From: Amycolatopsis sp. DSM 110486
GTDB taxonomy: Bacteria; Actinomycetota; Actinomycetes; Mycobacteriales; Pseudonocardiaceae
Assembly: GCF_019468465.1 (NCBI RefSeq)
Contig: NZ_CP080519.1
Span: 10,840,501-10,904,500 of the forward strand
Length of the DNA: 64,000 nt
Direction of reading: 5' to 3'
Within the stretch, counting starts at the first letter, position 1, and every line of letters begins with the position of its first letter. This document shows positions 15,205-26,672 of this stretch, in pieces. The notes under the pieces are model-generated. The model ran no database searches. It was not told where the DNA came from and saw only the letters and a program-made list of their open reading frames with translations. Both the position numbers and the translations under genes were made by a program.

Positions 15205-16573
15205 CGAGCGCCGCGAAGATCCGGTCCACGTCCTCGCGCCCGGTCCGCCAGTTGCTGAACGCGGCCCGCAGCGCGGGCACGCCCGCGTAGACCGTCGGCG
15301 TCACGAACGTCTCGCCCTCGGCGGCGACGGCGCGCACCACGGCGTCGATGCGCTCCTGCGTCGGATTCTCGGCCAGCGTGAAGCACACGACGTTGAGCCG
15401 CACCGGCGCGAGCAGCCGCCACTGCGGCGTCTCCGCCAGGCGGTCGCCGAGGTCCCGGGCGTGCGCGACGCAGCGTTCCACGATCTCCCGGTGCCCGGCC
15501 CGGCCGTACGCGGCGAGCGTGCACCACGCGGCCAGCGCCCGCAGCCGCCGTGACGATTCGGGCGTGCGGTGCACGAAGTCCGGGTTGTCGCCCGGGTGGC
15601 CGAGGTAGGCCGCCGAGTTCTGGAACACGCGCACCTGCAGGTCGAGCCGGCGGCTGAACTGGATCGCCGAGTCGTAGGGCACGTTGAGCCACTTGTGCAG
15701 GTCGACGCACACCGAGTCGGCCAGCTCCAGCCCTTCGACCAGCCCCGCGTGCTCGGGCGAGAGCGCGGCGAACCCGCCGAACGCGGCGTCGACGTGCAGC
15801 CAGAACGGGTACTTCGCCTTGAGCGCCGCGATCGCCCGCAGGTCGTCGAAGTCGACGGTGTTCACCGTGCCCGCGTTGGCGATCACAATTGCGGGCCGCC
15901 CGCCCAGCTCGGCGAGCTCCCGGTCCAGCGCCTCGACGTCCACGGCCTCCCGCTCGGGCTGCACGGTCACCGGCCGCAGGGCCGAGCGGCCCAGGCCCAG
16001 CACGGACATCGCCTTGAGCGCACTGGAGTGCGGTGACCCGCTGAGCACCTCGACCGGGCCGAGTGCGGCAACCCCGGCGTCGGCGACCGTGACGCCGAGC
16101 CGCTCCCCCAGCCACTCGCGCCCGATCGCCAGACCGACCACATTGGACATCGTCGCGCCGGACACGAACGCGCCGCTGAACTCGGACCCCAGCCCGAACA
16201 GCTTCGCGAGCCAGCCGACCGTCTCGCGTTCGAGGTCCGAAGCCGAGGAATCCAGCGACGACACGGGGTTCTGGTCCGCCGCGGCCGTGAGCCAGTCGCC
16301 GGCCACCGCCGCGGGGGTCGCGCCACCCGTGACGAAGCCCAGGTACCGCGGCCCGGCGCTCGCGGCAAACCCTGGCGCCCAGCGGCGCCCGAACTCCGCG
16401 AGCGCGGCCCGCGCGCCCACCCCGTCCTCCGGCAGCTCGGCGGGCTCGAACGTCCCCGGCGGCACAGCCACCGGACGGTCCGCCACCCCCGCGAGCAGCT
16501 CGCCGGCCTGCTCACGCGCGGCATCGAGCAGCGCGGGCAGGCCGTCGAGGTCTTCGGCCAGCTTCGAGTACAC
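15182..16573 (-). CDS. Pyridoxal-dependent group II decarboxylase family protein
   Basis: A 463-residue PLP enzyme of the aromatic-L-amino-acid/glutamate decarboxylase type. It contains SGATMSNVVGLAIGREW, the cofactor-binding HVDAAFGG, and the Schiff-base lysine in VCVDLHKWLNVPYD. Family members decarboxylate amino acids to amines, but some bacterial members act as aldolases or aldehyde synthases, so the substrate is open. GTG 16573 was chosen because AGGAGG lies five bases upstream. It is alone between PAP2 and pirin. Confidence 0.85.
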   Translation of the reverse strand: MYSKLAEDLDGLPALLDAAREQAGELLAGVADRPVAVPPGTFEPAELPEDGVGARAALAEFGRRWAPGFAASAGPRYLGFVTGGATPAAVAGDWLTAAADQNPVSSLDSSASDLERETVGWLAKLFGLGSEFSGAFVSGATMSNVVGLAIGREWLGERLGVTVADAGVAALGPVEVLSGSPHSSALKAMSVLGLGRSALRPVTVQPEREAVDVEALDRELAELGGRPAIVIANAGTVNTVDFDDLRAIAALKAKYPFWLHVDAAFGGFAALSPEHAGLVEGLELADSVCVDLHKWLNVPYDSAIQFSRRLDLQVRVFQNSAAYLGHPGDNPDFVHRTPESSRRLRALAAWCTLAAYGRAGHREIVERCVAHARDLGDRLAETPQWRLLAPVRLNVVCFTLAENPTQERIDAVVRAVAAEGETFVTPTVYAGVPALRAAFSNWRTGREDVDRIFAALVRGCGAA

Positions 16574-16646
16574 AGCCACCTCCTGCGGCGACCCTAGCCG
16601 CGCGCGGCCACGCCCGTCGCAGGCCAATCCTCCGGAACTGGTCCGC

Positions 16647-17552
16647 TCAGCGGCTCAGGCGCGTCCGTGCCCGCCCCGGGTCGAAGTTCACCTTCCGCAG
16701 CGGACCGGCGACCAGCAGCACCAGCGCCACGGCCGATACGCCCGCCAGCACCAGAGCGGCCACGAACTGCGCCGACTCCGACGTGGCCGAGGCCAGCACC
16801 GCGAAACCGGCGAGCACCACGACCGTCGGGCCCGCCAGCGCCGCCACCGTGGCCGGCACCGGGACCCGCCGCCCGTCGGGCCGCCGGGCCGAGACGACCG
16901 CCGCGCCGGCACACACCACGGCGGCCACGAGCAGGCAGCCGCCCACGGTGTCGGAAAGCCGGTGCCAGCCGAGCGCGACGGTCGCCGCGGCGACCCAGGC
17001 GACGCCGAGTGAACCCACGGCGAGCACCCAGGTGCGCATCCGTGCGGGCAGCACCACCGCCAGCGCGAACAGCACCGCCGTCGCCGCGCTGACGTGCCCG
17101 CTCGGGAAGCTGTTGTGGCTCGCGACCGCGTAACCATCGAGGGTGGCGGGCCGGTCGAGCACGTAGATCTTGAGCAGCTGCGCGGCGACCAGCGGGGTCG
17201 CGAGCAGCACCAGCGCCGTCACGCCCAGGGCGAACCGGCGCCGCACCAACGCCAGCGCGAGGACCAGCACGGCGACCGCGCCGAGCAGCACCACGAGGTC
17301 CACGTCGCGCAACGGCACCGCCCAGTCCACAGTGGACGGGTCGGTGGCCTGTGCGCTGTGCACCACGCCGTTCTCCGCCTCCTGGCCCGCCGCCGTGCGC
17401 ACGAAGAGCAGGTACGCCACGAGGAACGCGACCGCGCAGCCCACCGCGCTCGCGACGAGCAGCACGGTGCGCGACGGTGTCCGCGCCTCGATCGCGTGGC
17501 GCGGGGAGCCGGACGGGGTGATCGGGGGTGCCTCGGGGAACGTCACTGCCAT
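16647..17552 (-). CDS. PAP2 family membrane phosphatase
   Basis: A 301-residue integral membrane phosphatase with about six or seven hydrophobic helices. The three catalytic motifs are present: LKIYVLDRP, SFPSGHVSAAT and GWHRLSD, the last holding the nucleophile histidine. Such enzymes dephosphorylate lipid phosphates, for example undecaprenyl pyrophosphate or phosphatidic acid, on the outer membrane face. The C-terminus is a positively charged cytoplasmic tail. Divergent from the following two-component operon. Confidence 0.85.
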   Translation of the reverse strand: MAVTFPEAPPITPSGSPRHAIEARTPSRTVLLVASAVGCAVAFLVAYLLFVRTAAGQEAENGVVHSAQATDPSTVDWAVPLRDVDLVVLLGAVAVLVLALALVRRRFALGVTALVLLATPLVAAQLLKIYVLDRPATLDGYAVASHNSFPSGHVSAATAVLFALAVVLPARMRTWVLAVGSLGVAWVAAATVALGWHRLSDTVGGCLLVAAVVCAGAAVVSARRPDGRRVPVPATVAALAGPTVVVLAGFAVLASATSESAQFVAALVLAGVSAVALVLLVAGPLRKVNFDPGRARTRLSR

Positions 17553-17654
17553 GGACCCGAGTCTCGGCGCGAGATTTAGCGGTCGGGTCAGTGCCGTGTC
17601 ATGGTTTTGCTACAAGATCGCCCCGGTTCGCCCCACGCTGCGGTTTTCCGAATA

Positions 17655-18350
17655 ATGGCCGGGGTGGCAGAGGTGTTGGTGGTCGAGGACGACGCGGCCG
17701 TACGGGAAGGACTCCAGCTGGCCCTGCGCAGGCAGGGCCACGTGGTGCACACCGCCGGTTCGGGCGAGGCGGGGCTGGACCTGGTCCGCAAGAACCTGCC
17801 CGACATCGTGGTGCTCGACCTGATGCTGCCCGGGATGGACGGGTTCGAGACGTGCCGCCGGATGCGCGCGCTGGGCGAGGTGCCCATCATCATGCTGACC
17901 GCGCGCAGCGACGACTTCGACGTGGTCGCGGGCCTGGAGGCCGGCGCCGACGACTACGTGGTGAAGCCGGTGCAACCGCGCGTGCTCGACGCGCGGATCC
18001 GCGCCGTGCTGCGTCGCGCGGTCGGCGATCACGACGCGCGCGCGGGCGAGGTCGAACGCCACGGCGAGCTGGTGATCGACCGCGCCGGCATGCTCGTGAA
18101 GAAGCGCGGTGAGCAGGTGGCACTCACGCCGACCGAGCTCAAGCTGCTGCTCGAGATCTCCCGCACGCCGGGCCAGGTGTACAGCCGCCGGCAGCTGCTC
18201 ACCGCGGTGTGGGACCACGACTACCTCGGCGACTCCCGCCTGGTCGACGCCTGTGTGCAGCGGCTGCGGTCCAAGATCGAGGACGTGCCGGCGCGGCCCG
18301 ACCACGTCCAGACCGTGCGGGGCTTCGGCTACCGGTTCGGCCGCTCGTGA
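17655..18350 (+). CDS. OmpR/CseB-type response regulator
   Basis: A 231-residue regulator with a receiver domain (VVEDDA, phospho-acceptor Asp55 in VVLDLMLPGMDG, lysine in YVVKP) and an OmpR winged helix from about residue 135 (ALTPTELKLLLEISRTPG, ending FGYRFGR). Start ATG 17655 was chosen from family alignment; GTG 17664 is an alternative. Its stop overlaps the start of the cognate kinase, and a lipoprotein gene closes the operon. The arrangement resembles MtrA-MtrB-LpqB and CseA/B/C envelope-stress systems, so it probably governs cell-envelope genes. Confidence 0.9.
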   Translation: MAGVAEVLVVEDDAAVREGLQLALRRQGHVVHTAGSGEAGLDLVRKNLPDIVVLDLMLPGMDGFETCRRMRALGEVPIIMLTARSDDFDVVAGLEAGADDYVVKPVQPRVLDARIRAVLRRAVGDHDARAGEVERHGELVIDRAGMLVKKRGEQVALTPTELKLLLEISRTPGQVYSRRQLLTAVWDHDYLGDSRLVDACVQRLRSKIEDVPARPDHVQTVRGFGYRFGRS

Positions 18351-19777
18351 GGCGTCCGCGGCTGCGGCCGTGGCTCTCGGGGCTGCGGCCCCGGCTGGTG
18401 CTGTCCTTCGCGGCGATGACCCTGGTCGGCGCGGCCGCCGCGGCCGGCGCCAGCTACGTGACGGCCCGTACGACGATCCTGCAGGGCGTGCAGGACCCGG
18501 CCATGGTCCAGCTGCGCGACCAGGTGACCGCGTACCTGCCGCAGATGACGCTGCCGCCGGTCCAGCGCCAGCTCGACAACCTCGCCGACAACCTCAAGGG
18601 CACCACCGTCGCGGTCTACCGGGACCTCCGTTCGCGGTCGGGGCTCGACCCCTCGGAGCTGCCCGCCGACCTGCGCGAGGAGGTCGCCGCCGGCGGCACG
18701 ATCCAGTTCAAGCGGGTGATCAAGGGCGACACCCCGCTTCTGATGGTCGGGATGCCGGTGCTGCAGCGCGGCGACAACGGGGTGGCGCACACGGGCGTCG
18801 AGGTCTACTCGATGGTGTCGCTGGCCGCCCAGCAGACCGCGATCGACCAGCTGGCCACCCGCGCGTGGCAGACGGCCGCGCTGGCGCTGCCGATCGCCGT
18901 CGCGCTGGCGCTGCTGGCCGCCCGGCAGGTGCTGCGCCCGGTGCGCGCGCTGAACACCGCGGCGCGCAAGCTCGGCCACGGGCAGCTCGACGTCCGCCTG
19001 CGCGCCAAGGGTTCCGACGAGCTGGCCCAGCTCGTGACCACTTTCAACAGCACCGCGGCAGAGCTCGAACGCACCGTCGGCACGCTGCGGGAGATGGAAG
19101 CCGACGCGCGCCGCTTCGTCGCCGACGTCTCCCACGAGCTGCGCACCCCGCTGGCCGCGATGAACGCGGTGACCGACGTGCTCGACGAGGACGCCGAGCA
19201 GCTGCCCGCAGACACCGCCGTCGCCGCACGCCTGGTGTCGACCGAAACGCGCCGGTTGACCCGGCTCGTGCAGGACCTGGTGGAGATCTCGCGGTTCGAC
19301 GCCGGGCGCGCCGAGCTGCGGCTGGAGGCGTGGGACGTGGCGCAGGGCGTGACCGACAGCCTCGCCGCGCGCGGCTGGACCGCCGACGACGGGATCGTCA
19401 CCGACCTGCCGGCCGGCGTCGTCGCGACCGTCGACCCGCGCCGGCTCGACATCCTGGTCGCGAACCTCGTCGGCAACGCCCTGCGCCATGGCGAACCGCC
19501 GGTCGAGGTGCACCTGGCCGCCGACGCGCACACCGTGACGCTGGAGGTCACCGACCACGGTCCCGGCATCCCCGCGGCCGTGCTGCCCCACGTGTTCGAC
19601 CGCTTCACCAAGGCCGACTCGGCGCGGGCGCGCTCGGAGGGCAGCGGGCTCGGCCTGTCCATCGCGCGGGAGAACGCCCGGCTGCACGGCGGCGACGTCG
19701 AGGCCGCCAACACCGGTTCCGGCGCGCGGTTCACCCTGTGGCTGCCCCGCCACCCCCGGCCCGGAGAGGCGCGATGA
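18347..19777 (+). CDS. Membrane sensor histidine kinase (CseC/MtrB-like)
   Basis: A 476-residue kinase with an N-terminal transmembrane helix at residues 15-40, an extracytoplasmic sensor of about 130 residues and a second helix near residue 180 (TAALALPIAVALALLAA). A HAMP linker follows, then a dimerisation domain with His263 (DVSHELRTPLAAM) and the ATPase domain (VGNALRHG, DHGPGIP, GSGLGLSIA). GTG 18347 overlaps the regulator's stop, and its own stop overlaps the lipoprotein gene. Its signal is probably an envelope perturbation, by analogy with CseC and MtrB. Confidence 0.9.
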   Translation: MRRPRLRPWLSGLRPRLVLSFAAMTLVGAAAAAGASYVTARTTILQGVQDPAMVQLRDQVTAYLPQMTLPPVQRQLDNLADNLKGTTVAVYRDLRSRSGLDPSELPADLREEVAAGGTIQFKRVIKGDTPLLMVGMPVLQRGDNGVAHTGVEVYSMVSLAAQQTAIDQLATRAWQTAALALPIAVALALLAARQVLRPVRALNTAARKLGHGQLDVRLRAKGSDELAQLVTTFNSTAAELERTVGTLREMEADARRFVADVSHELRTPLAAMNAVTDVLDEDAEQLPADTAVAARLVSTETRRLTRLVQDLVEISRFDAGRAELRLEAWDVAQGVTDSLAARGWTADDGIVTDLPAGVVATVDPRRLDILVANLVGNALRHGEPPVEVHLAADAHTVTLEVTDHGPGIPAAVLPHVFDRFTKADSARARSEGSGLGLSIARENARLHGGDVEAANTGSGARFTLWLPRHPRPGEAR

Positions 19778-20256
19778 AGAAGCTCGTGACCGCGCTCGCC
19801 GTGCTCCTGCTCGTGAGCGCGTGCGGCATCCAGCCCACCGTCGTCGTGCCCGCCGGCCCCGCCCCGACCGCGGTCGGCCCCGGCGCCCGTGCGAACCAGC
19901 TGACGCTCTACTTCCTGGTCGACGGCCAGCTCGCCCCCGTCGTGCGCAGCTGGGGCAGCCCGGTGTCGCCGGAGCTGGCGGTGAACGAGCTGTTCCAGGG
20001 CCCCAGCCCGGTCGAGCAGAAGAGCGGGTATTACTCGCTCCTGTTCCCCGGCGACGGCCAGGTCACGATCGACACCAGCAGCGTGCCGCCGACGGTGTCC
20101 ATCCCGTTCTCGATCAAGCCGCTCTACCTCGGCGTGGACCAAGTGGTCTGCACCACCGTCGCCGCGATGTCGGCGGCGGGGCTGCCCGTGGACCTGCGCG
20201 GCGTTTCGGTGGTCACGCCCGATTCACGCATCGGTCCGACGCTCTGCACCTTCTGA
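19774..20256 (+). CDS. Lipoprotein with GerMN-like domain
   Basis: A 160-residue lipoprotein. The signal peptide ends in the lipobox LVSAC with Cys17. Residues 45-155 resemble a GerMN domain (LTLYFLVDGQLAPVVRSW, AVNELFQGPSPVEQ), the fold found in LpqB of the MtrAB-LpqB system. The LpqB propeller domain is absent, so this is a minimal version. ATGA overlap with the kinase makes it part of the same transcript; it may tune the kinase's extracellular sensor as LpqB and CseA do. Confidence 0.8.
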   Translation: MKKLVTALAVLLLVSACGIQPTVVVPAGPAPTAVGPGARANQLTLYFLVDGQLAPVVRSWGSPVSPELAVNELFQGPSPVEQKSGYYSLLFPGDGQVTIDTSSVPPTVSIPFSIKPLYLGVDQVVCTTVAAMSAAGLPVDLRGVSVVTPDSRIGPTLCTF

Positions 20257-20274
20257 GCCGCTGACAGAAGCCGG

Positions 20275-20856
20275 TCAGGCGGGGTAGGCGCGCAGGGCCC
20301 GCGCGCCGGCCAGCGAACGCGCCCACCACTCCAGCTGATCGAGCAGCTTCTTCACCGCCGCACCGGTGGTTTCGGCGTCGGTGGGGCTGCCGGACTCGTC
20401 GAACCGGCCGTGGGCGCCGTGGAAGCTCACGGTGTCGCGGATGGTCACCGCGTGCAGCTCGGCGAAGACCGGACGCAGGTGCTCCACCGCGCGCAGGCCG
20501 CCGGAAAGTCCGCCGTACGCCACGAAAGCGACCGGTTTGGCCTGCCACTCCGAGCGGAACCAGTCGATTGCGTTCTTGAGCGGCGCCGGGTAGCTGTGGT
20601 TGTACTCCGGCGTGATCACGACGAACGCGTCGGCCGCGGCGAGCCGGGCCGCGAGGCGCCCGACCTCCGGCGCGGGCTCGGACCCGAACGCGGGAAACGC
20701 CAGTGGCAGAGCCAGATCGGCGCAGTCGACCACGTCCACCTCGAACCCGCCGTGCGCGGCGGCCTCGCGGGTGAACCAGTTCGCGACCGTCGGCGCGAAC
20801 CGTCCTTCCCGGACACTGCCGACGATCACGGCAACCCGGACGGGAACTTCCGACAC
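20275..20856 (-). CDS. NADPH-dependent FMN reductase
   Basis: A 193-residue flavodoxin-like reductase. The FMN phosphate loop is VGSVREGRFAPTVANW, and the hallmark VITPEYNHSYPAPLKNAIDW is complete. The enzyme reduces FMN or quinones with NAD(P)H. GTG 20856 follows GAGGAGA. The gene is divergent from soxR, and the shared intergenic region holds a perfect SoxR-type operator. In Streptomyces coelicolor an FMN reductase belongs to the SoxR regulon, so induction by redox-active compounds is likely. Confidence 0.9.
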   Translation of the reverse strand: MSEVPVRVAVIVGSVREGRFAPTVANWFTREAAAHGGFEVDVVDCADLALPLAFPAFGSEPAPEVGRLAARLAAADAFVVITPEYNHSYPAPLKNAIDWFRSEWQAKPVAFVAYGGLSGGLRAVEHLRPVFAELHAVTIRDTVSFHGAHGRFDESGSPTDAETTGAAVKKLLDQLEWWARSLAGARALRAYPA

Positions 20857-20915
20857 GATTGTTCTCCTCGAATCACCGTGCGGGACCGGGTGTCCCGCAC
20901 GGAACCGAGTCTGGA

Positions 20916-20935
20916 ACTTCAAGCTCACTTGAAGT
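20916..20935. promoter_or_regulatory. SoxR-type operator
   Basis: Perfect inverted repeat ACTTCAAG-CTCA-CTTGAAGT centred between the divergent FMN reductase and soxR genes. Its dyad matches the CTTGAAG half-sites recognised by SoxR of the MerR family. MerR proteins bind within an overlong spacer of a promoter and untwist it. The position allows control of both genes. Confidence 0.8.
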
Positions 20936-20953
20936 CAAGCTATCCTCGCCTGC

Positions 20954-21421
20954 ATGACCAAGACGGAGCTGCCCGAGCTGACCGTGGGCGAGCTGGCGCA
21001 CCGCACCGGGGTGCCCGCCTCGGCCCTGCGCTTCTACGAGGACGAGAAGCTGATCCGCAGCAGGCGCACGGCGGGCAACCAGCGCCGTTACCGCCGCGAC
21101 ACGCTGCGACGTGTCACGTTCATCCGGATGTCGCAGCGGGTGGGCATGCCGTTGTCGCAGATCCGCGAGGTCCTCGCGCTGCTGCCGGACGACCGCACCC
21201 CCACCCGCGCCGACTGGGCCCGCATCTCCCACTGCTGGCGCGAGGACCTCGACGAGCGCATCCGGCAGCTGGAGCAGCTGCGCGACCAGCTCACCGACTG
21301 CATCGGCTGCGGCTGCATGTCGCTCACCAAGTGCCGGCTCGCGAACCCCGGAGACCGCCTCGGGCGCGAAGGCCCGGGGCCGAGGCGGCTCCCGGACCAC
21401 CGCGGGGACGGCTACCCGTGA
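20954..21421 (+). CDS. soxR: Redox-sensitive transcriptional activator SoxR
   Basis: A 155-residue MerR-family regulator. The winged helix is at residues 9-75 (GELAHRTGVPASALRFYEDE) and a dimerisation helix at 85-115. The [2Fe-2S] cysteines are C116, C119, C121 and C127, with the exact CxxCxCxxxxxC spacing of SoxR. The protein senses redox-cycling agents or endogenous pigments through cluster oxidation. In actinomycetes it controls a few oxidoreductases and exporters rather than SoxS. Its own operator is 19 bp upstream of the ATG. Confidence 0.97.
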   Translation: MTKTELPELTVGELAHRTGVPASALRFYEDEKLIRSRRTAGNQRRYRRDTLRRVTFIRMSQRVGMPLSQIREVLALLPDDRTPTRADWARISHCWREDLDERIRQLEQLRDQLTDCIGCGCMSLTKCRLANPGDRLGREGPGPRRLPDHRGDGYP

Positions 21422-21424
21422 CGC

Positions 21425-21931
21425 TCAGCCCAGCACGAGGCCGCGCACGTAGGCGGCCTGCCCGGCGTGCTGCAGGTCGTCCGAAAGCACGCTGATCAGC
21501 CGCACGCCCAGCGTCACGGGCGGGTCCCAGCGCTCGTCGACGACGGCGTCGAGCGCCGTGCCCTCGAGGCCGCCGACCCACGCCACGGTGTGCTCGTGCA
21601 CGGCGTCGTAGTAGCCGGTCAGCAGCTTGGGGTCGTCGATCTGCACGGCGGCGACGTCGTCGCTGCTGTGCGCGTACCCCGTGTCCGCCGGCGGGAAGGG
21701 CAGGCCGAAGCGGCGGTGCCAGTCCTGCGCGGTCCAGATCTGCCCGGTGCCCGCGACGTCGGCCACGTGGTCGTCCTGCACGCGCGTGAGGTGCCAGACG
21801 AGCCAGGCGATCGAGTTGGCGCCCGGCCCGGGCCGGGCGACGAGCTGGTCGCCGGTCAGGCCGTCGACCGACTGGTGCACGACCTCCTGGATCCGGCCGA
21901 AGCCGTCCACGAGCAGATCGGCCACGTTCAT
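21425..21931 (-). CDS. DinB-like DUF664 family protein
   Basis: A 168-residue four-helix-bundle protein of the DinB/YfiT superfamily. The likely metal histidines are in IAWLVWHLTRVQDDH near the N-terminus and DDLQHAGQAAYVRG near the C-terminus. Superfamily members include thiol-dependent transferases and isomerases such as mycothiol-dependent enzymes. The exact substrate is unknown. ATG 21931 follows GAGGAGGA. It converges with soxR with a gap of only three bases. Confidence 0.8.
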   Translation of the reverse strand: MNVADLLVDGFGRIQEVVHQSVDGLTGDQLVARPGPGANSIAWLVWHLTRVQDDHVADVAGTGQIWTAQDWHRRFGLPFPPADTGYAHSSDDVAAVQIDDPKLLTGYYDAVHEHTVAWVGGLEGTALDAVVDERWDPPVTLGVRLISVLSDDLQHAGQAAYVRGLVLG

Positions 21932-22048
21932 CCGCAGTCCTCCTCGGTTCGTTCCTGCCTGCTACCCCGATCATGCCGCACGCAAACCGCCGCGCCGCCA
22001 CCGAATTCCGGCGGTCTGGCGCGGCGGCGGGCCGGCCCGGCGGTCCGG

Positions 22049-22519
22049 CTACGCTCCGAGCAGCTGGTCGAAGAACGAGCGGTAGCGGCGCAGCGCGATC
22101 CGCAGGTCCTCCGTGGCGGGCTCGCCGTCGCGCCACTGCGCTTCCAGCTCACCCTTGTGCTCGGCGAAGGTCTCGGCCAGCGAGCTGATCACGGAGGCGA
22201 CGAGCTCGTCGGCGTCACGCACGGCGCGGCGGGGGTCGTCGACGAAGTCGGTCTGCACCTCCTGCCAGCGGCTGCGGAAGCGGTCGACATCGCCGCCTTC
22301 GAACAGCGGCGGAGCGCCGTCGATGCGAGCGCCCTGGTCCGCGGGACCTCTGTCCGCGGCACGGTCGTCCACGTCACCGATGTCCCTCGCACCGGTGTCC
22401 ACATCGGACACTTCGCGCGAGCGTTCTCCGGGAAGGTCCCGACGTTCCTCGGCGCGGGGCTTTTCGGCGGCACCCGCCAGATCGGCGGTGCTCAGTCCCC
22501 GGGTCTCCTGGTCGGTCAT
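22049..22519 (-). CDS. Hypothetical protein, soluble member of a tandem paralogous pair
   Basis: A 156-residue protein. Residues 1-70 are acidic, low complexity and probably disordered. Residues 75-156 form a helical domain (RWQEVQTDFVDDPRRAVRDA, then LRIALRRYRSFFDQLLG). The same domain occurs in the gene immediately upstream (HWALIQEKFVDQPAGALDEA), so the two are paralogues. The start ATG 22519 is one base after the upstream gene's stop, which implies co-translation. I do not recognise a named function. Confidence 0.65.
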   Translation of the reverse strand: MTDQETRGLSTADLAGAAEKPRAEERRDLPGERSREVSDVDTGARDIGDVDDRAADRGPADQGARIDGAPPLFEGGDVDRFRSRWQEVQTDFVDDPRRAVRDADELVASVISSLAETFAEHKGELEAQWRDGEPATEDLRIALRRYRSFFDQLLGA

Positions 22520-22520
22520 G

Positions 22521-23186
22521 TCAGCGGTCTCCGTTCCGTTCGTGGGCGCCGCGGTGGTTGCCGCCGCGCGCGGCGGTGTGCTCGCGGCGGCGCTCGACGG
22601 TGTCCTCGTCGGTGCGGCTGTCGGCACGGGTGTCCGTGCGGCTTCCGGCGCCGGTGTCATCGGTCAGCAGGTCCTCGAACACGGTGCGGTAGTGCACCAT
22701 CGCCGAGCGCAGTTCCTCTGTGGACAGTGCTGTCTCCGAGTGGCGGCGGTGCGTCTCGTGCGCCGCGCGGTAGTGTTCCAGCGTGCGCGAGTGGCGCACG
22801 GACAAGTCGGAAAGCTGCTGGTCGTAGCCCTCGGTCGGGTAGCCGCGCTCGGACATCACGGCCACGAGCAGGTCGTCGGCCTCGTCGAGCGCGCCGGCGG
22901 GCTGGTCCACGAACTTCTCCTGGATCAGCGCCCAGTGCTGGGCGTAGCGCTCGCGCGCCGAGGCCGAGAGCGGCCGGATGTCGAGGTCGCGGTGGCGGCG
23001 TTCGCGTTCGGCCAGCTCCCGTTGCGCCGCACGCGGGCTGTCGCTCTCCTCGACCGCGCGCGAGTACTCGGAACCGAACTGCTGCTGCAGTCGTTTTCGC
23101 TGCCGTTCCTGGACGACGAGCCACGCGACGGCGCCGATCACCACGACGGCGACCACCACGATCACGACAATGAGCCAAGTGGGCAT
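22521..23186 (-). CDS. Hypothetical membrane-anchored protein, partner of the tandem pair
   Basis: A 221-residue protein with one N-terminal transmembrane helix (residues 4-25, Val/Ile-rich), a charged coiled-coil-like stretch (residues 27-70), and a helical domain at 75-180 shared with its downstream neighbour. An Arg/Asp/His-rich tail that looks disordered completes it. It would sit in the cytoplasmic membrane with the domain inside. AAGGAG precedes ATG 23186. Together the pair provides a membrane-tethered and a free copy of one domain. Function unknown. Confidence 0.7.
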   Translation of the reverse strand: MPTWLIVVIVVVAVVVIGAVAWLVVQERQRKRLQQQFGSEYSRAVEESDSPRAAQRELAERERRHRDLDIRPLSASARERYAQHWALIQEKFVDQPAGALDEADDLLVAVMSERGYPTEGYDQQLSDLSVRHSRTLEHYRAAHETHRRHSETALSTEELRSAMVHYRTVFEDLLTDDTGAGSRTDTRADSRTDEDTVERRREHTAARGGNHRGAHERNGDR

Positions 23187-23368
23187 CGCACGAACTCCTT
23201 CACGGATTTTGTCGAGCCCCCCGTACCGGTCGGATGCCCGCCGCTGCCCGGGCGAAACGCGAATGCCGCCGGATGAACGGCGTTTTCGGCCGAGTGGCGG
23301 AGCGCGAGCCGCCGGATGAGGTACGGTTCGGACATCAGGGCGAAACCCGGCGGACGGGAGGACGGCGC

Positions 23369-23536
23369 GTGGACACCACCGTGCGGCTCGCTTCCGGCGC
23401 GCTCCGCGTCGTGTCCGGCTTCGACACCGTCGCCGGCGTCCCCATCCCCGGCTGGGCCGGCACGCTGCTGGCCGTGGTGTGCATCATCGCGGCGCTCGCG
23501 GTCCTGCTGCTGATCGTGCGCAACCGGCGGCGCTGA
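23369..23536 (+). CDS. Small single-pass membrane protein
   Basis: A 55-residue peptide with one hydrophobic helix (residues 28-50, LLAVVCIIAALAVLLLIV) followed by RNRRR, the pattern of an N-out membrane peptide. GTG 23369 is preceded by GGGAGG at good distance. There is no recognised domain. It stands between two oppositely oriented genes, so it should have its own promoter in 23187-23368. Confidence 0.55.
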   Translation: MDTTVRLASGALRVVSGFDTVAGVPIPGWAGTLLAVVCIIAALAVLLLIVRNRRR

Positions 23537-23552
23537 GCCGTTTCGCGGCTGC

Positions 23553-26393
<2,841 letters not shown>

Positions 26394-26672
26394 GGGCGGC
26401 GGGCTGGGAAGCCGGCGATGAAGGCGCACTCTGGCGGGCATCGCCGCCGGTCTCGCGCAGCGGCAGCGAGCGATCGGGTTCGCCGTCCTCAGCTGGACGA
26501 AGCCGAAGCGGCGCCCGGCCGCGGCGGTGGCCCGCAGGTGGTTCGAGAACGCACCCCCGAACGTCAGCAGGCGGTCGTGACCCTGGTCTGCCGCCGCGGC
26601 CGGTTCCGGTGACCGGCGTTCACCAGGTGAGCATCCGGTCGCTTCGGCACCCGCCGGCTCACCTCGCGTCGG
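26394..26672. other. Intergenic region, possible decayed gene fragment
   Basis: Between recQ and the small antitoxin-like gene one plus-strand frame ends at 26580 with a natural-looking peptide (AVLSWTKPKRRPAAAVARRW), but it has no credible start and is interrupted by a stop at its left edge. It might be the remains of a gene. No promoter or hairpin is evident. Confidence 0.3.

Noticed and set aside
26418..26612. 64-codon open frame downstream of recQ
   Set aside because: The Arg/Ala-rich composition is typical of a random frame in GC-rich DNA, with no ribosome site and no similarity to known families.
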